Assembly (NCBI RefSeq): GCF_047496725.1
Contig: NC_132972.1
Coordinates: 9,287,501 to 9,351,500 of the forward strand
From: Anoplolepis gracilipes
Taxonomy: Eukaryota; Arthropoda; Insecta; Hymenoptera; Formicidae
DNA length: 64,000 bases
Reading direction: 5' to 3'
Part shown: positions 50,201-62,266 of the stretch, piece by piece
Position numbering within the stretch: the first letter of the stretch is position 1
Layout: every line of letters starts with the position of its first letter
Program-made: the position numbers and the translations under genes
The notes under the pieces: model-generated
Told to the model about the DNA's origin: nothing
The model's database searches: none
Seen by the model: only the letters and a program-made list of their open reading frames with translations

Positions 50201-53099
50201 ACACCCCCTGATTTTTAAGGTGAATGCACAATGCTCTGAAATCTCTGTGTTAATTAAATCTTTTTATTTACAGTACGCGTACGATATGTGAGTACACGTT
50301 GCTAAAAAGAAAAAAAACCATAATGCTTAACGAAAGCTAAAAGCAAAATAGGTATAAGATTTACCCGCCGATAAGTCCAACCCAGTTGTAAGCTGTTCTA
50401 AAATACGATTTGAAATCCGTTACCACAGGTGTTCGATCAAGGTCTGAAAGCTATTTCGCTAAGTGTCGACCTATGGCTTCATTACATCAACCATTGTAAA
50501 ACCGTCTATGAAAAGGATGAAGAAAAGCTCCGGGAGCAGTATGAGAGAGCTATACAAGCTTGTGGACTTGAATTCAGGTAATAAGTTTAAAACTTTTTTC
50601 TAAATTTGCATTCAGAAATATAAATATTTCCATTATTCAATATGATTTCACAAATAGTCAAATTGTCACTCTAGTATTTTAGTTGCAAACCCAATCTAAT
50701 TTTAATAAACGATTAGCAAGGAATAACTGAGTAATGTAATATTTTCATTAAAACAGATCGGATCGTCTCTGGGAAAGCTATATAAAGTGGGAATTGGAGG
50801 GGAAACGTTTGAGCAGAGTGACTGCGCTGTATGATCGCTTATTGTCGACGCCTACCCTTGGCTACATCTCCCACTTCGAGGCATTCCAGGAATTCGTATC
50901 GTCCAATTTGCCGAATCGCATTTTAAGTGTTGATGATTTCCTTGCGTTGCGTGCAGAAGTGAAGGCCCTTCTCAAATCTGACGATACCACTGCGACATCC
51001 GCTGCCGATGATGCGCCACCCGGTGAGGAACCGCCACCCCACGAAGTACCGCCTACCGATGAAGAGACACGTGCCATCCGTGAGAAGATCATAAGCAGTC
51101 GACGTAAAATGCACAAAGCGAACGTGAATGCAGTTGCAGCGAGATGGTCCTATGAGGAAGGGGTGTGTATCACATTCAGAATTGCAATTATATATACTCA
51201 TAAAAACATATATAGATATTAAATAAAATTAGATTTTTCAATTTGATTGCACTGAAACGTTTCACTGCTGTAAATGAATAAAACTCATTTCAATCCCTCT
51301 CACTGAAGTTCTAGAATTACCTATTCACGCAGTAAATGTGGATCCATTGTAATACAAAAGTCAATCTTTTACAATGTTTTGCATAGTAAGTAAAAAAAAA
51401 ATATATTCCAAATTAAAAGATCTCAAACGAATTGATATCACATTGAACAAATAAAGTTTAAATTAATTTATAAAAGCTATATGATTAATTGTATGGCTTG
51501 TATGATTAACAGATAAAGAGACCATATTTCCATGTAAAACCATTAGAACGGTGTCAGTTGAAAAACTGGAAGGAATATCTCGATTTCGAGATTGAACAAA
51601 AGGATCAAAACCGAATAGTTATCTTATTTGAGAGATGTCTTATAGCTTGTGCACTTTACGACGAATTTTGGATGAGAGTAAGTAAATACTAGTATATATA
51701 CATATATCGGTGTTATATATCACTAATATTATAAGCAAAATATATGTATATGTTTGCGTTTTTTCTTTTGTACAGTTTGTGCGCTACTTGGAATCATTGA
51801 AGGGTGATAATACAGAGAAAATCCGAGACGTATATTCGAGAGCTTGTATGGTGCATCATCCCAAAAAACCAAATTTGCATTTGCAGTGGGCGATCTTCGA
51901 AGAGGGTCAGGATAACTTCGAGAAAGCCGCCGCTATATTAGAGAATATTGATAATGCATTACCAAATATGTTACAAGTGGCATACCGACGAATAAACTTG
52001 GAACGTCGTCGCGGAGATTTGGAGAAAGCTTGTACATTATATGAAAATTACATTAGCAATAGCAAAAATCGGACAATCGCTAATAATATCGCCGTGAAGT
52101 ACGCGCGGTTCCTATGTAAAGTTAAGAATGATGTTGACAAGGCGATTAAGGTATTGATGAAGGTATGTTTAAATATAAAATTACTTTTTTCTTATCTCTA
52201 TATATATGTGCCTTCTCCCCTCTCTAACAGACTTATTTAACAAGATTAATATATTATTGTTACATTACTTACAGGCCACAGATAAAGATAAAGATAATCC
52301 TAGATTGTATCTACAATTAATAGACTTGGCTATGCAACGAACGCCAGTTGACACCTTAGAAATAGTAGGCTACATGGACATGTTTATAGAAAGAGAACAT
52401 GCAGATCTCGAACAGAGAGTGCTTTTCGCACAACGTAAAGTAGAATTCTTGGAGGATTTTAGTCCTGACATTCGGCAAGTGTTGAAGGCTCACGAACAAT
52501 TCCAAAAATGCATCAAACAAGCGAAAGAAAGGAAGAAGACGAAGGGCGACGACAATAAAACGTAAGTGTATTTACAGGGAATCTAAAATAAAGACATTAG
52601 CTAATTTTATCAAATAATTTTAGGCAATCAAATACTATAACCTTAACAAATCCGCAACTTAATATTATAAATATAACTAATATATCATTCTTGTTATTGA
52701 AATTGATTATAAAATAATAATATATTATATATATTTTTACATTTACAGAATTTATAAAGATATTAAAATTACAATTTTAATAAAGAATTATGTTGATAAT
52801 GTTACAGCGATTCTTCGCCTCCAAAGAAAGTGAAAACAGATCAGTCAAATGTGCCACCTCCTCCGTCCGTGGGTTCACAATCTTCATACCAGTATAGCAG
52901 TCCGAGCGGACCCTATCAGTCGCAACAACAATTTCAGGGAGGACAGTACAGTGGTCAAGGTGGCTACCAACAAGGTTATCAGCAGTATCCACCTCCATCG
53001 GATCCCAATTATGCCAATTATCAAAACTGGCAGTATGGTCAAGGTGGGCCACAAGCTTATGGACCTTACAATCAGTGGGGATCTTACAATTATTATTAA
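47268..53099 (+). CDS. Prpf39: Pre-mRNA-processing factor 39 (U1 snRNP-associated HAT protein)
   Basis: Thirteen exons: 47268-47316, 47497-47624, 47854-48057, 48243-48716, 48790-48964, 49055-49302, 49493-49618, 50429-50577, 50757-51162, 51513-51677, 51776-52162, 52275-52561 and 52808-53099; about 1029 aa. Prp39 is a helical HAT-repeat scaffold of the U1 snRNP that helps define 5' splice sites. The HAT array starts near residue 398 (LPELEKYWKAVNEDPSDF) and includes RKFADYEKKKGN and IKRPYFHVKPLERCQLKNW, strong family matches. The first 400 residues are acidic and repetitive, with three copies of an AVSEDELP-like motif. The last 90 residues are Gln/Gly/Tyr-rich. The first exon end is uncertain: the gtaaga at 47317 keeps frame, but the open frame continues coding-like to about 47447. 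Confidence 0.94.
50274..50287 (+). other. Candidate 14-nt microexon in PRPF39 intron 7
   Basis: A strong acceptor (ctttttatttacag) is followed by TACGCGTACGATAT and an excellent donor (gtgagtac). Inclusion between exons 7 and 8 would shift the frame and hit a stop within about a dozen codons, so it would act as a poison exon. It rests on splice-site quality alone. Confidence 0.35.
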
Positions 53100-53321
53100 T
53101 ATGGATCGTATAATCGCCCATAAGGCTTCTGAAACTGATTGTTAACTATATGTGTCTGTACATTCTTTAGTGTTTTATTTTTGCGATATTTAGAAATCAT
53201 CGGACAAAAAAATTATTAATTACATTTAAGAGTATCTTGGTATCTCGACATAATGAAAAGTTGTATATCAATCTCTGTATCAATATTTGACGTCTTGCAT
53301 GAATATCTATCATGTATATCA

Positions 53322-53327
53322 AATAAA
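53322..53327 (+). terminator. Poly(A) signal candidate for PRPF39
   Basis: AATAAA about 220 bases after the stop codon, followed by a TG-containing stretch. Confidence 0.6.
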
Positions 53328-53415
53328 CTGTACACCTGTTAGCAGAATTTTACTCATAATGTTATTTGTATCTTTTATGCATCATTCAAAGAAAATTGAT
53401 TACCAAGAATTAATA

Positions 53416-53549
53416 AAGGGCCGTCTACAATAAGTGTAACCCGTAAGCCATAAGAAATTAACCAATGGTATTCGATATTCTTCTTTAAGGTCAACTGTGG
53501 TTAATTTCTTGCGGCCTATGACTTACAACACCTATTGTAGACGGCCCTT
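53416..53549. mobile_element. TA-flanked MITE with near-perfect termini
   Basis: Left TIR AAGGGCCGTCTACAATA; right end TATTGTAGACGGCCCTT is its exact reverse complement. It is bounded by TA on both sides and is 134 bp. The interior shares TAAGAAATTAACCAAT with the copy at 4683-4822. It is a Tc1/mariner-like non-autonomous element by target site. Confidence 0.9.
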
Positions 53550-54523
53550 TACTGTTTTAATATAATTTTTACATTAATCAAAAATTATGTAGAAGCAATA
53601 CTTTATATTAAAAAAAAATATGATTTAATAAAAAAAATGTCTCAAATATAAAAGAATGGAATTTTGATGGAAACAAATAGAGTAGAACTGCTATTGGTAT
53701 GTACAGATTTTAGGATAGATATGTATGTTCACTTTAGAGCATTACGAGTACAATTCGTATAATTTCACAATGCTGACTGCTGAGTGTGAAGATGAATTAA
53801 ATGGATTGTATATCTACGATTCTTAATAAATTATAATAACTGTTGCATAACATACATAAAGTTTAATAATTTGTATCTTACAATGTATTGCAACATTTAT
53901 TATTGGTTGCTTTACATACAATATCGAATCAAATTTTCACAAAACATTGTTGATTTTGTTACTTTTTGCGAAAAAACTGTAATCACAGATCTTAAACTTT
54001 TTTATTTTTCCATGCAAAATTTGCTATTACTCTGCTATTCATTACCACTATCGAAGTTTTGTTAATGCAGGATATTGAAAGTAATCTTCTATGAAAAATA
54101 TATGTTCTTCATATCATTTTGAGATTCTTTAACAAATAAAATTTCCCAGAGATATATATATATATTTGTGATATATATATAATTTGTGAAAATAAATATA
54201 AAAATATATATATATATATAAAGTATCAATTATATTTCAATAACATTTGGTAATTATTATCGCAATGTGCTTATTTATTTTCACAAATAGATGAGTTTCT
54301 ATACTGATTATATACTGACATAATTTTACAATTTTAAAATTTCGCGATTGTTCAGATGTATTTTGATCTCTTATTCAGTCATGCATATTTATGTACTCAT
54401 TATTAACATTGGAAATTCAATAATTTGTTTTTCACATAAATTTTATGCTTTAATATAAATAAAAAAAACCCTCTTGTACAAAAAAAAAAAACATATAAAT
54501 TAATTTCCAATTTATATTCAACA

Positions 54524-54555
<32 letters not shown>

Positions 54556-55418
54556 TATCATTGAAGGTTTAATAACACCAATTTTGGTTTTGAATATATT
54601 TACTCGAATATGTTAAACATTTCAGATATATTAAATTGACATAGTTTCATACAGTTGCCTTTTTATATTGCGTTCAATAAAGATCCACTATTTACTTGTT
54701 TCATTGATACTTTCTTATAATGATTTCTTCTCTACTTTATTCTTTGATTGTGAGTTAACAAATCGTATATAAAACTATTCTCCAGGATTATACAAAGCTG
54801 GAATTTTGATATAAAACCTCTAAAAAAATGTTGGCTGCCTCTAACAAACTTAATTGCAAAATACATAAGTGTCTCGCTTTCTAAAAGTTTTACGCTTTAT
54901 CTTAATTTTTATCTTTTAAAATGTACTTAGCAAAATTCTATTTAACATTTAATATCTTTAATTGTTCTAACTTTATAACATTGTTGCATGATAACATACT
55001 TTAATTATTCATATATCATCTGTTTTATTTTGCAAAAGATTTGCAGAATATCAGCGAATTACTATATAATCTCGAACTTTTCAACAAACAAATACGATTG
55101 TCGTCAACGACTCTATCGTTTCCATTTCATTGTCAGTATAAATATGCAAAAAATTAAATTCTGGTTTGATTAAACTCTTGTCCACATATACTTAAATCCA
55201 GATGATTCATACACTTGCCAAATACTCAAAAAAATTAAATCAATCATATTTAGTATACTATAATACATGCGTGGATTGTGAAAATAAAATGAAGTCGCAC
55301 TTATCAAATATTTGGCAAGAGAATGGATCCAAAATCGACATTCAAAGTTAGTAAAAAAAGATGTGTGTATATATATATATATACGTACACGTCAAATATA
55401 TAACTTCGTTTTGAACGA

Positions 55419-55420
<2 letters not shown>

Positions 55421-55459
<39 letters not shown>
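55421..55459. repeat. (TA)n microsatellite
   Basis: About 39 bases of TA just beyond the cathepsin gene's 3' end. Confidence 0.95.
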
Positions 55460-55463
<4 letters not shown>

Positions 55464-55515
55464 TAATATAAAGTTAATTGTCATAAGAAACTTATTCATG
55501 TAATCAATTTCAATA

Positions 55516-58500
55516 TTAAACAACCACGGCGCTTGTGGCCATTGTATTAAGCCCACAGGTACCATCTCCACGATAAACTCTGTAGTATCCTTGTTCGCCC
55601 CAACGTTTTCCCCAGCTGTTTTTGATAATCCAATATGGTAGCTTTTTGTGGAAAAGTGGATAGTCTGAAAGAATATTAGATTTAGTATTGTGTTCGATGA
55701 TCTTAACATTATTTTAGTGAATCTTTGACAATTAAGTTGGAAATATATTTAATAAGATATATTTTTAGTAGAATTTTTGATTATTGGATTGTGTACTTAT
55801 ATAGACAGAATAGAAACATAAAAACAAAATTCTATTAAGTTATCATAATCGTAGAACAGGCATGGCCACGGGGGCGCCCACGGAATACGCGAGGAGAATG
55901 TACACCTTCTTCGCACGGCTGCCTCTTCCCGTCTTTTATTTCTTGAGGGCCTAGGGCCAGAAAAGGAAAGACGGAAAGAGACAGCCGTGCGAAAAAGGGA
56001 TACATTCTCTTTCTCGTGTACTCCGTGGGCGCCCCCGTGGCCATGTCTGTTGTAGCATATTAATTAAGAATATTAATTTATATTTTTCTAGACTTTTTTA
56101 TAAGAAAGAAAATATTTGAAAACTTCAACTTCTCAATAGTTTGTTAAAAACTATTGAGGAAAGAATACGTACCACTTATACCATATCCTACGATGAGTAC
56201 GCCATGATCCAAGTTTTTGGGATTGCAGAGGAATTTAAAGGGATGCGACACACCGCCGATGTAAAACTGCATGGCATTGGCGTTGATGCCGATAGAGATT
56301 GGACCATTCTGCACCAACCACTGTGCCATTTGTGTCTCGTTCGACGTGATGTTGACAGCGGAAGCCAGTTGTACCTTGGCCAAATTTTTCTTAAAGTGAC
56401 ACTTCTCGTTTTCTGCCTCATACGGATAATCCGTCTCCAACTCGAGACCGCCCAGTTTCTCGATGGCCCTGTATGCGTTATCCGGTAGACCGCCGCTGCA
56501 GCCATCATCTAAATCGTCGCAGTCAACGAGTTCTTGTTCAGACAGAGACAGCAGCTTGCCGTGCTGGATTGCGTACTGGCCTTCGACGTTGCCCGTAACC
56601 GAGAAGGCCCAGCAGGAGCCACACATGCCTTGATCCTTCACCGGAGTCACAGCGTCTTTTTTTCGCCAGTCGAAGTCAGGTGGGAGCTCAATATCCGGGA
56701 TATCGGCTTTACGCAAAGGAATATCGTTCTCTGATCGCAGGTCCGGTCGCAAACCAAGATAACGCGACCGAAACTCTTCGCGTGACATATCGGCGAACAT
56801 GTTGATGCCATAGCTAGCGGTTCCTTGCTCAGTTTTACGCAGCAGTTTTATAATACCAAGATTCTCGCGGAATATTGCGAGACGTAGACTTCTCTCCTCC
56901 AGTGTGGAGTATGTTCGATTGTAAGTTTCCACGAAGTTGTTGAACTGCTGCTCGGTCCTCACATCTTCAGCGAGCTGTAGCATCTTCTGGCTGTAATTAA
57001 CGCCACGCAGAGACCGCTTCCTTCTGCTTGTCGACGGTGGTGGACATTTGACTGTTATTTCGGGTGAGCCTTGATCGAGCCAAGGTCGCGACCACACCTG
57101 TATCAGACACTCTTTCACTTCGCTTCCAGCCTGCAACTGGCAGTTGTTTTTAGTGCCTTTCGGGCAATCACTAGTGCCCAGTTTAACTTTGATCTTATAA
57201 AGTGTACCGGCGACTACCTGAACAGTTGCCTCAGTGATTTCCACCATAAATGGTTCATTCGGATTATCTGATTCCTCTGAAATTTTTCGCAGCGCTTTGT
57301 TGGCGTAAAGTTGAATTTCAGAATCATTTACAGATGTCATTGTAGGTGCACCGACCAATTCTCTTTTCATCATCGATCGTTTTCTTCTATTAACGATATC
57401 CGTTTTTTCATTCTTTTCGCCTTTTAAAACCTTTTTTTGTAGAATATCCTCTATTACTGGTTTACGCGTATCAGGTACAGCATCTTCCGCTTTAACGGGT
57501 AAATCAAAATGTTCTAAAAATTCCTCGAATTCTTTTGCCTTGTCTGTAAAACCTACAATTTTCTCGTCGTCTTGGCTTCTGTTCAGTACTACCTTTACGT
57601 TCATAGATTCCGTCACAATAGCTTCCTCGGATTGCTTCGGGGGCATCGAAGATGCGTGGGTGTAATTGTCGAGCATATCTCTTAAGCCTTCGTAGGCGTC
57701 AGCTACCTCAGTATGGGATGATTGTCCTTCATTATATTTGACCGTAACTAGGGACTGGCTCTCCAAGTCCGGTTGTTGAGACTGATTACTAGTGTTGGCG
57801 CGAGAATCTTCCACGTCTGTGCAATTATTTTTGATGATTTTAAGAGATGTCGATTGCCACGGTCGTTGTTCAAACGTAACTAGGCACCGTTTAATCGAAT
57901 CGGTCGTTCGCAACGCACATTCTTGCTCCTGTTCCAGAGCATTCTTCAGACACTCCGATTCGCCTATCAATAGTAGCAGTTGATATTGTACTACATTGGA
58001 CGAAACTGGTACCGAGCGGGTGACTTTTATGATGCTCATCATCTTATGTTTGTAATCATTCGCGGTCTGCTCATCTATCGATCTTAATGCTTGCTCGGCA
58101 AAGACTAGAAGACTCGGCAGATTCGGATTCAACTCGTATGGACAACCTGGACAATAGTTGCTGCTGGAAGCGGGCATAGCAATAAACGGTCTGATGTTGT
58201 CGTCTCCAGTCTCTTGAATCTCATGATCCAATTCGACGCTTCGATTGTTGTTCACCTGTTCAGTCACGCTCTCCTGAGTGATTTGAGAGTCTTCCTGATC
58301 CTGATAGCTCTGCTGTTCCTGCGATGTATCATTTTGCGCTTCGGCCGTGTAGAAGTACATACACTGAATGGAATCATTCAGTGCTTCTATATCGTCGTCC
58401 TCTATATCACCCTTTTGTTTCATATCGATTGTACAGGCTTCCCTGGGACAAGGTTCCGTTCCACATATTGGGTTCATATAAAATGTGAACTTGTATAGTT

Positions 58501-60036
58501 TGTAAGGCGGTTCCTCCTACAATGAATAATAATAGAATTATATGCTAATTATAAGTAAAATGCAAACTGTAATAATAAAAACAAATTTTAACCCAGATAT
58601 GGTCATTATTATGATTAGAATAATCAATGCTATTTATTATGCTGGCTATTGCAGCAATTATAACATGAAATAGAAATATTATTTTGTAAAATCAGTAGTC
58701 TGCTGCGTAGTAACATTCTTTCCATATTTCTTAACTGAGTAGTACAAGTTGACTTGATAACCCAGAATATCATTATCTATAGTTTATCATTGCCTCAAAA
58801 ACATACATTAACATAGATTAATGTACCAGATATATAGAGGAAAACATCTATACGTTAGTGTATTGGTTGTAAAAAATGAAATAAAATGTTATCTTATCGA
58901 AGTCCATTAGGAGATTTGTTCAAAATCATTCATCGTTCAAGGAAATGTAACAGTTTGTAAGAGCTTATAACAAAGTTACATATTTTAGTTTCAAATAAAA
59001 CAAAATTTCTTTTTGTTTATTGTCTGACTTTTGTTTCTTCATAATATAGGAAAATGCTATGTATTAATTTAATGATTGTACATCAATTTTTATCATATAT
59101 ATGGAACATTGTGTTTAAATATAATAATTCTATAAATAAAGTGCTAGTAGTTTTCTGAGAATTTGATACAAAATTAGAAATAATATTGTTTTAGTTTTTA
59201 AATTTTAGAAACAATATCTTGATTCTCATTGTCAGGGAAAATATTCAATTATCACAAATTATCTTTCAGGAAACAAAACCAGTATAATTATGCAATTAGA
59301 TACTTGACACCATTAGTTTCTTATATATATTTATACAAGAAATCCTTCAGGAGGGAATTATACGAAATATTATCTAATAATTATTTTCAAGAAAAAAAAA
59401 CATGTAATTATAAACATTCTTTTATGCAGAGAATACTATCATCTGTTTATATATTTTATATTAAGTATGTACAAGATTATTTACAATATTATAAATTACA
59501 TTTAAACTTGCACAAATCAATATGCGCAATATATATAAATAATCTTTTATCACACTGATGTCATATATTGCAGCTTAGCTGTTATAACGCAGTTATATTT
59601 TCAAACAAAGTCCTTTCTTCCACTGATGGTCACCAAACAAAGAAGGATTAGATCATCATTTATATTTATATGTGTAAGCTTTCCTATGACATATGAACAT
59701 TTTCAGAGATGAAAAATGAGATAAAATCGTAGCTCTATTGCGCTTCATATGTCCGTGCGACAAGTCCAATACGACGTAAAATTTTTCGCGAAAATCTCAC
59801 GAAATCCTATGGGCGTAACTCACCAATTCCTGCACACTTATCATCTGGCCATTGCTGTACCTGTGATGCGTCGGCGAATTTTTTTCCAGGGCCCTCAACG
59901 CTTTCACCCACAACGTTCCTGGCACCCCATGCACGAGATAATCGTTATAATTGATTAACGAATTCGTTCGCATCGCTTGCGTAAGGAAACATGTCAGAAA
60001 AAGGAGCGCGAAACCCGCGCGACTTTGTCCTGCCAT
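55516..60036 (-). CDS. Multi-cystatin cathepsin F-like cysteine protease (CG12163-type)
   Basis: Three exons on the minus strand: 60036-59824, 58516-56173 and 55664-55516; 901 aa. Exon 1 gives a signal peptide (FALLFLTCFLTQAM), so the enzyme enters the secretory/lysosomal route. Three cystatin-like segments follow (about residues 36-108, 207-303 and 473-562). The last has the canonical QVVAG loop and a PW. An I29 inhibitor propeptide (about 593-650) precedes a papain-family peptidase from about 682. Catalytic residues are visible: Gln700, Cys706 in QGMCGSCWAF, His842 in LDHGVLIVGYG and Asn868 in IIKNSWG; GCSGG is also present. Dibasic sites (RRKRS twice) between domains suggest processing. 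Drosophila CG12163 has the same design. An intron holds a MITE. Confidence 0.95.
55856..56050. mobile_element. GC-rich fold-back MITE in a cathepsin intron
   Basis: Left ACAGGCATGGCCACGGGGGC and right GCCCCCGTGGCCATGTCTGT are inverted repeats. The arms extend about 80 bp each with small differences. The flanks share GTAG. GC content is far above that of the host intron. Confidence 0.85.
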
Positions 60037-60643
60037 TTTACGGGACGCGCGTCCTTGCGCGTTCTAGCTCCTTCGATTATTTACGATAGACTGGATAGAC
60101 CAAGCTTGTGCGTTGACGATACGAGATACGATGTACGACATACGACTACGACTGATTGTATTACAATCACTACAAACACACACTCGATACTCGATTACAG
60201 TGACCGACCCTATCCGTGTGTCTCGATAACGGACTGACGGACGGCGGACTCACGCAACCGTCGATTCTGCGGAGGTCTGTTCCTGTTCCTTCTAGGTTGC
60301 ACGTTGCACTATGTGCAGTTATTGCAGGCGGTAAAGCAAAGTGACAACGTATGTATGTACCTAATAATAACTCGCGCTGAATCGTGAATACCACTTGCAT
60401 GTCGCATGAACGGGAATTGTGTATTTAAGTCAATTAAATTGAATCCAGCGAAATCAAATAATTGACTATGCTGAATGTGAGGAAAAATTAATTGCGCACG
60501 ATGAAATCAGATTTAATTATATCTCGCACACGTAAGTTGAAGTTTTTCCGCATTCCATCACTAAGCAAGTAAAAAATAATCTGAAAGAGAATATAAAGAG
60601 AATGTATATTTTTGTATTAAATAAAGAATTTAATACAACTTTA

Positions 60644-60687
60644 AATCGCAACAGTATTAAATACAAATTTAATACTGTCGCGATTGG
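60644..60687. repeat. Short hairpin-forming inverted repeat
   Basis: AATCGCAACAGTATTAAATA and TTTAATACTGTCGCGATT flank a few bases, giving a stem of about 18 bp with one mismatch or bulge. Confidence 0.75.
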
Positions 60688-60932
60688 TCATTTATGCTAA
60701 ATTTTATGAACCTTTTATTACCTCAACATTATTTTATAACAAAAGCTTATCTAAAAATCTTTCAGCTATATATTGTAATTTTACAATTGTACGTATTTCA
60801 CTCTAAATACATACTATTATGACATTTATGATAGAAAATTTTATATGTATTATATAGGCATGTATCACATGTGCGCATAATTTTCAATATGACGCGTTCA
60901 GAAATGTTATTATTCGTGTGATAAAATAGCAT

Positions 60933-61000
60933 GTAATTGGCCAATTGGGACAAAAAGAGCAAAGATTTTTTTTGTCCTGATTGGTCAATTAAATATTCCC
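60933..61000. mobile_element. Short inverted repeat, probable MITE remnant
   Basis: TAATTGGCCAATTGGGACAA pairs with TTGTCCTGATTGGTCAATTA around a T-rich centre. The GATTGGTC motif recalls the interior of the element at 4532-4654. Confidence 0.55.
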
Positions 61001-61177
61001 CTCTTTCACAAATCTCGGACTCTTGTCACGTGACCAATTTTAATTCGATTTAAATCCGAGTCTTCGAACAGATGGCGCTGAAACTAATTCACACGTGGTT
61101 CTCACTTATTTGCAAAGGAGAATTTTTTTGTGTATCCTGCCTGTGTGATGTCCTGATCTTGCTATCGTGTTTCTAAA

Positions 61178-62266
61178 ATGATAATTATGCATCCTGACGA
61201 AAGTAAAGAAGTAAACGAGGATAATAGTGACTATCAGGAAAATGAATCTGATGATTTGGAAACGGAGAACAATATAGATCAGTCATTACAAGATGTTAAA
61301 TCTACTTCAAATGCAGGATGGGCAGATGTTATGCAAAAGATTTTAAGAACAAATAAGCCAAAGAGGAAAAAGACAATAGTACTAGCTAAGGCAAAGAAAT
61401 TGTGCGATGTAAAAATAAAAGAAAAACCAGAAGATATTTCTTTTGACATTGATAGTATTGAAAATGAGACTGAAATAGAAGAAGCTAATGTCAAGAACGC
61501 AGAACACATTGTACATAGTAAGCTGAGGATAAAAGAGAAAAGTCTTGGCATTCGAATAAAACCATCCATTGCAGATAGGGAACGTGAAAAAATGTTGCAA
61601 AAAATAGCCACAAGGTAATTTATATTACATTTGCTAACTTTTTCTTACTGTTTTTCATGTTTGTTAATAAATTATTAATAATTTCCTGTACTATATTTTA
61701 CAGAGGGGTTGTCCAACTATTTAATGCGGTAAAACAGCAACAAATAGATATAAATAAAAAATTATCACAAGCAGGACCATTAGAAAGAAAACGCGAGCAG
61801 GTATTCAAAAGCATTGATAAAAATGCCTTTCTAGATATTCTTATGGGTGGCAGCAAAAGCATACCAGTTGATAATACTGTCAAATCTGAAGAACAAACAA
61901 ATAATAAAAAAGTAAGTAAAGTTTTTTATGTACTACTTTATATATCATGTAATATTATATATATAAAATATCTTTATAGTATATCTATATAGTATATTAT
62001 TGATTTATCTTTTAACATGCATTAAACTCGTAAACTGTTTATCAAGGCCATATATAATTTGTATTTATTGATATTGGTACATATTTTTACATTTAATATA
62101 CAATTGTGCATAAAGGTGAAAATATACATTCGTCTTTTTTAAGGATGACAAAATATGGAGTGTCCTTCGAGATGATTTTGTTATGGGAGCCAAGTTGAAA
62201 GATTGGGACAAGAAGGATGAAGAAGAAGAGGATTCATCAGCCCCCGAAGCCAGTGATGTGGATTGA
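61178..62266 (+). CDS. Rrp15: RRP15-like ribosome biogenesis protein
   Basis: Three exons: 61178-61614, 61704-61911 and 62144-62266; 255 aa. RRP15 is a nucleolar factor of pre-60S particles needed for rRNA processing. An acidic N terminus leads to the conserved GWADVMQKIL (about residue 46), a lysine-rich stretch (NKPKRKKTIVLAKAKK), and the signature KMLQKIATR then GVVQLFNAVKQQQ spanning the first intron, typical of the family. A later segment, FLDILMG, and an acidic tail (KKDEEEEDSSAPEASDVD) follow. The first ATG is used; a second ATG three codons on (MHPDESKE) is equally plausible. Confidence 0.94.

Larger units (their letters stand above)
53100..55515. other. PRPF39 3' UTR and tail-to-tail spacer
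   Basis: Holds the PRPF39 poly(A) signal, a MITE at 53416-53549, a CA microsatellite near 54530-54554 and a TA run at 55421-55459. No gene is seen. Confidence 0.55.
60037..61177. other. Divergent promoter region of cathepsin and RRP15
   Basis: CG-richer from 60.04 to 60.4 kb (cathepsin side). It contains a short hairpin at 60644-60687 and an inverted repeat at 60933-61000. No coding exon is seen. Confidence 0.55.
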
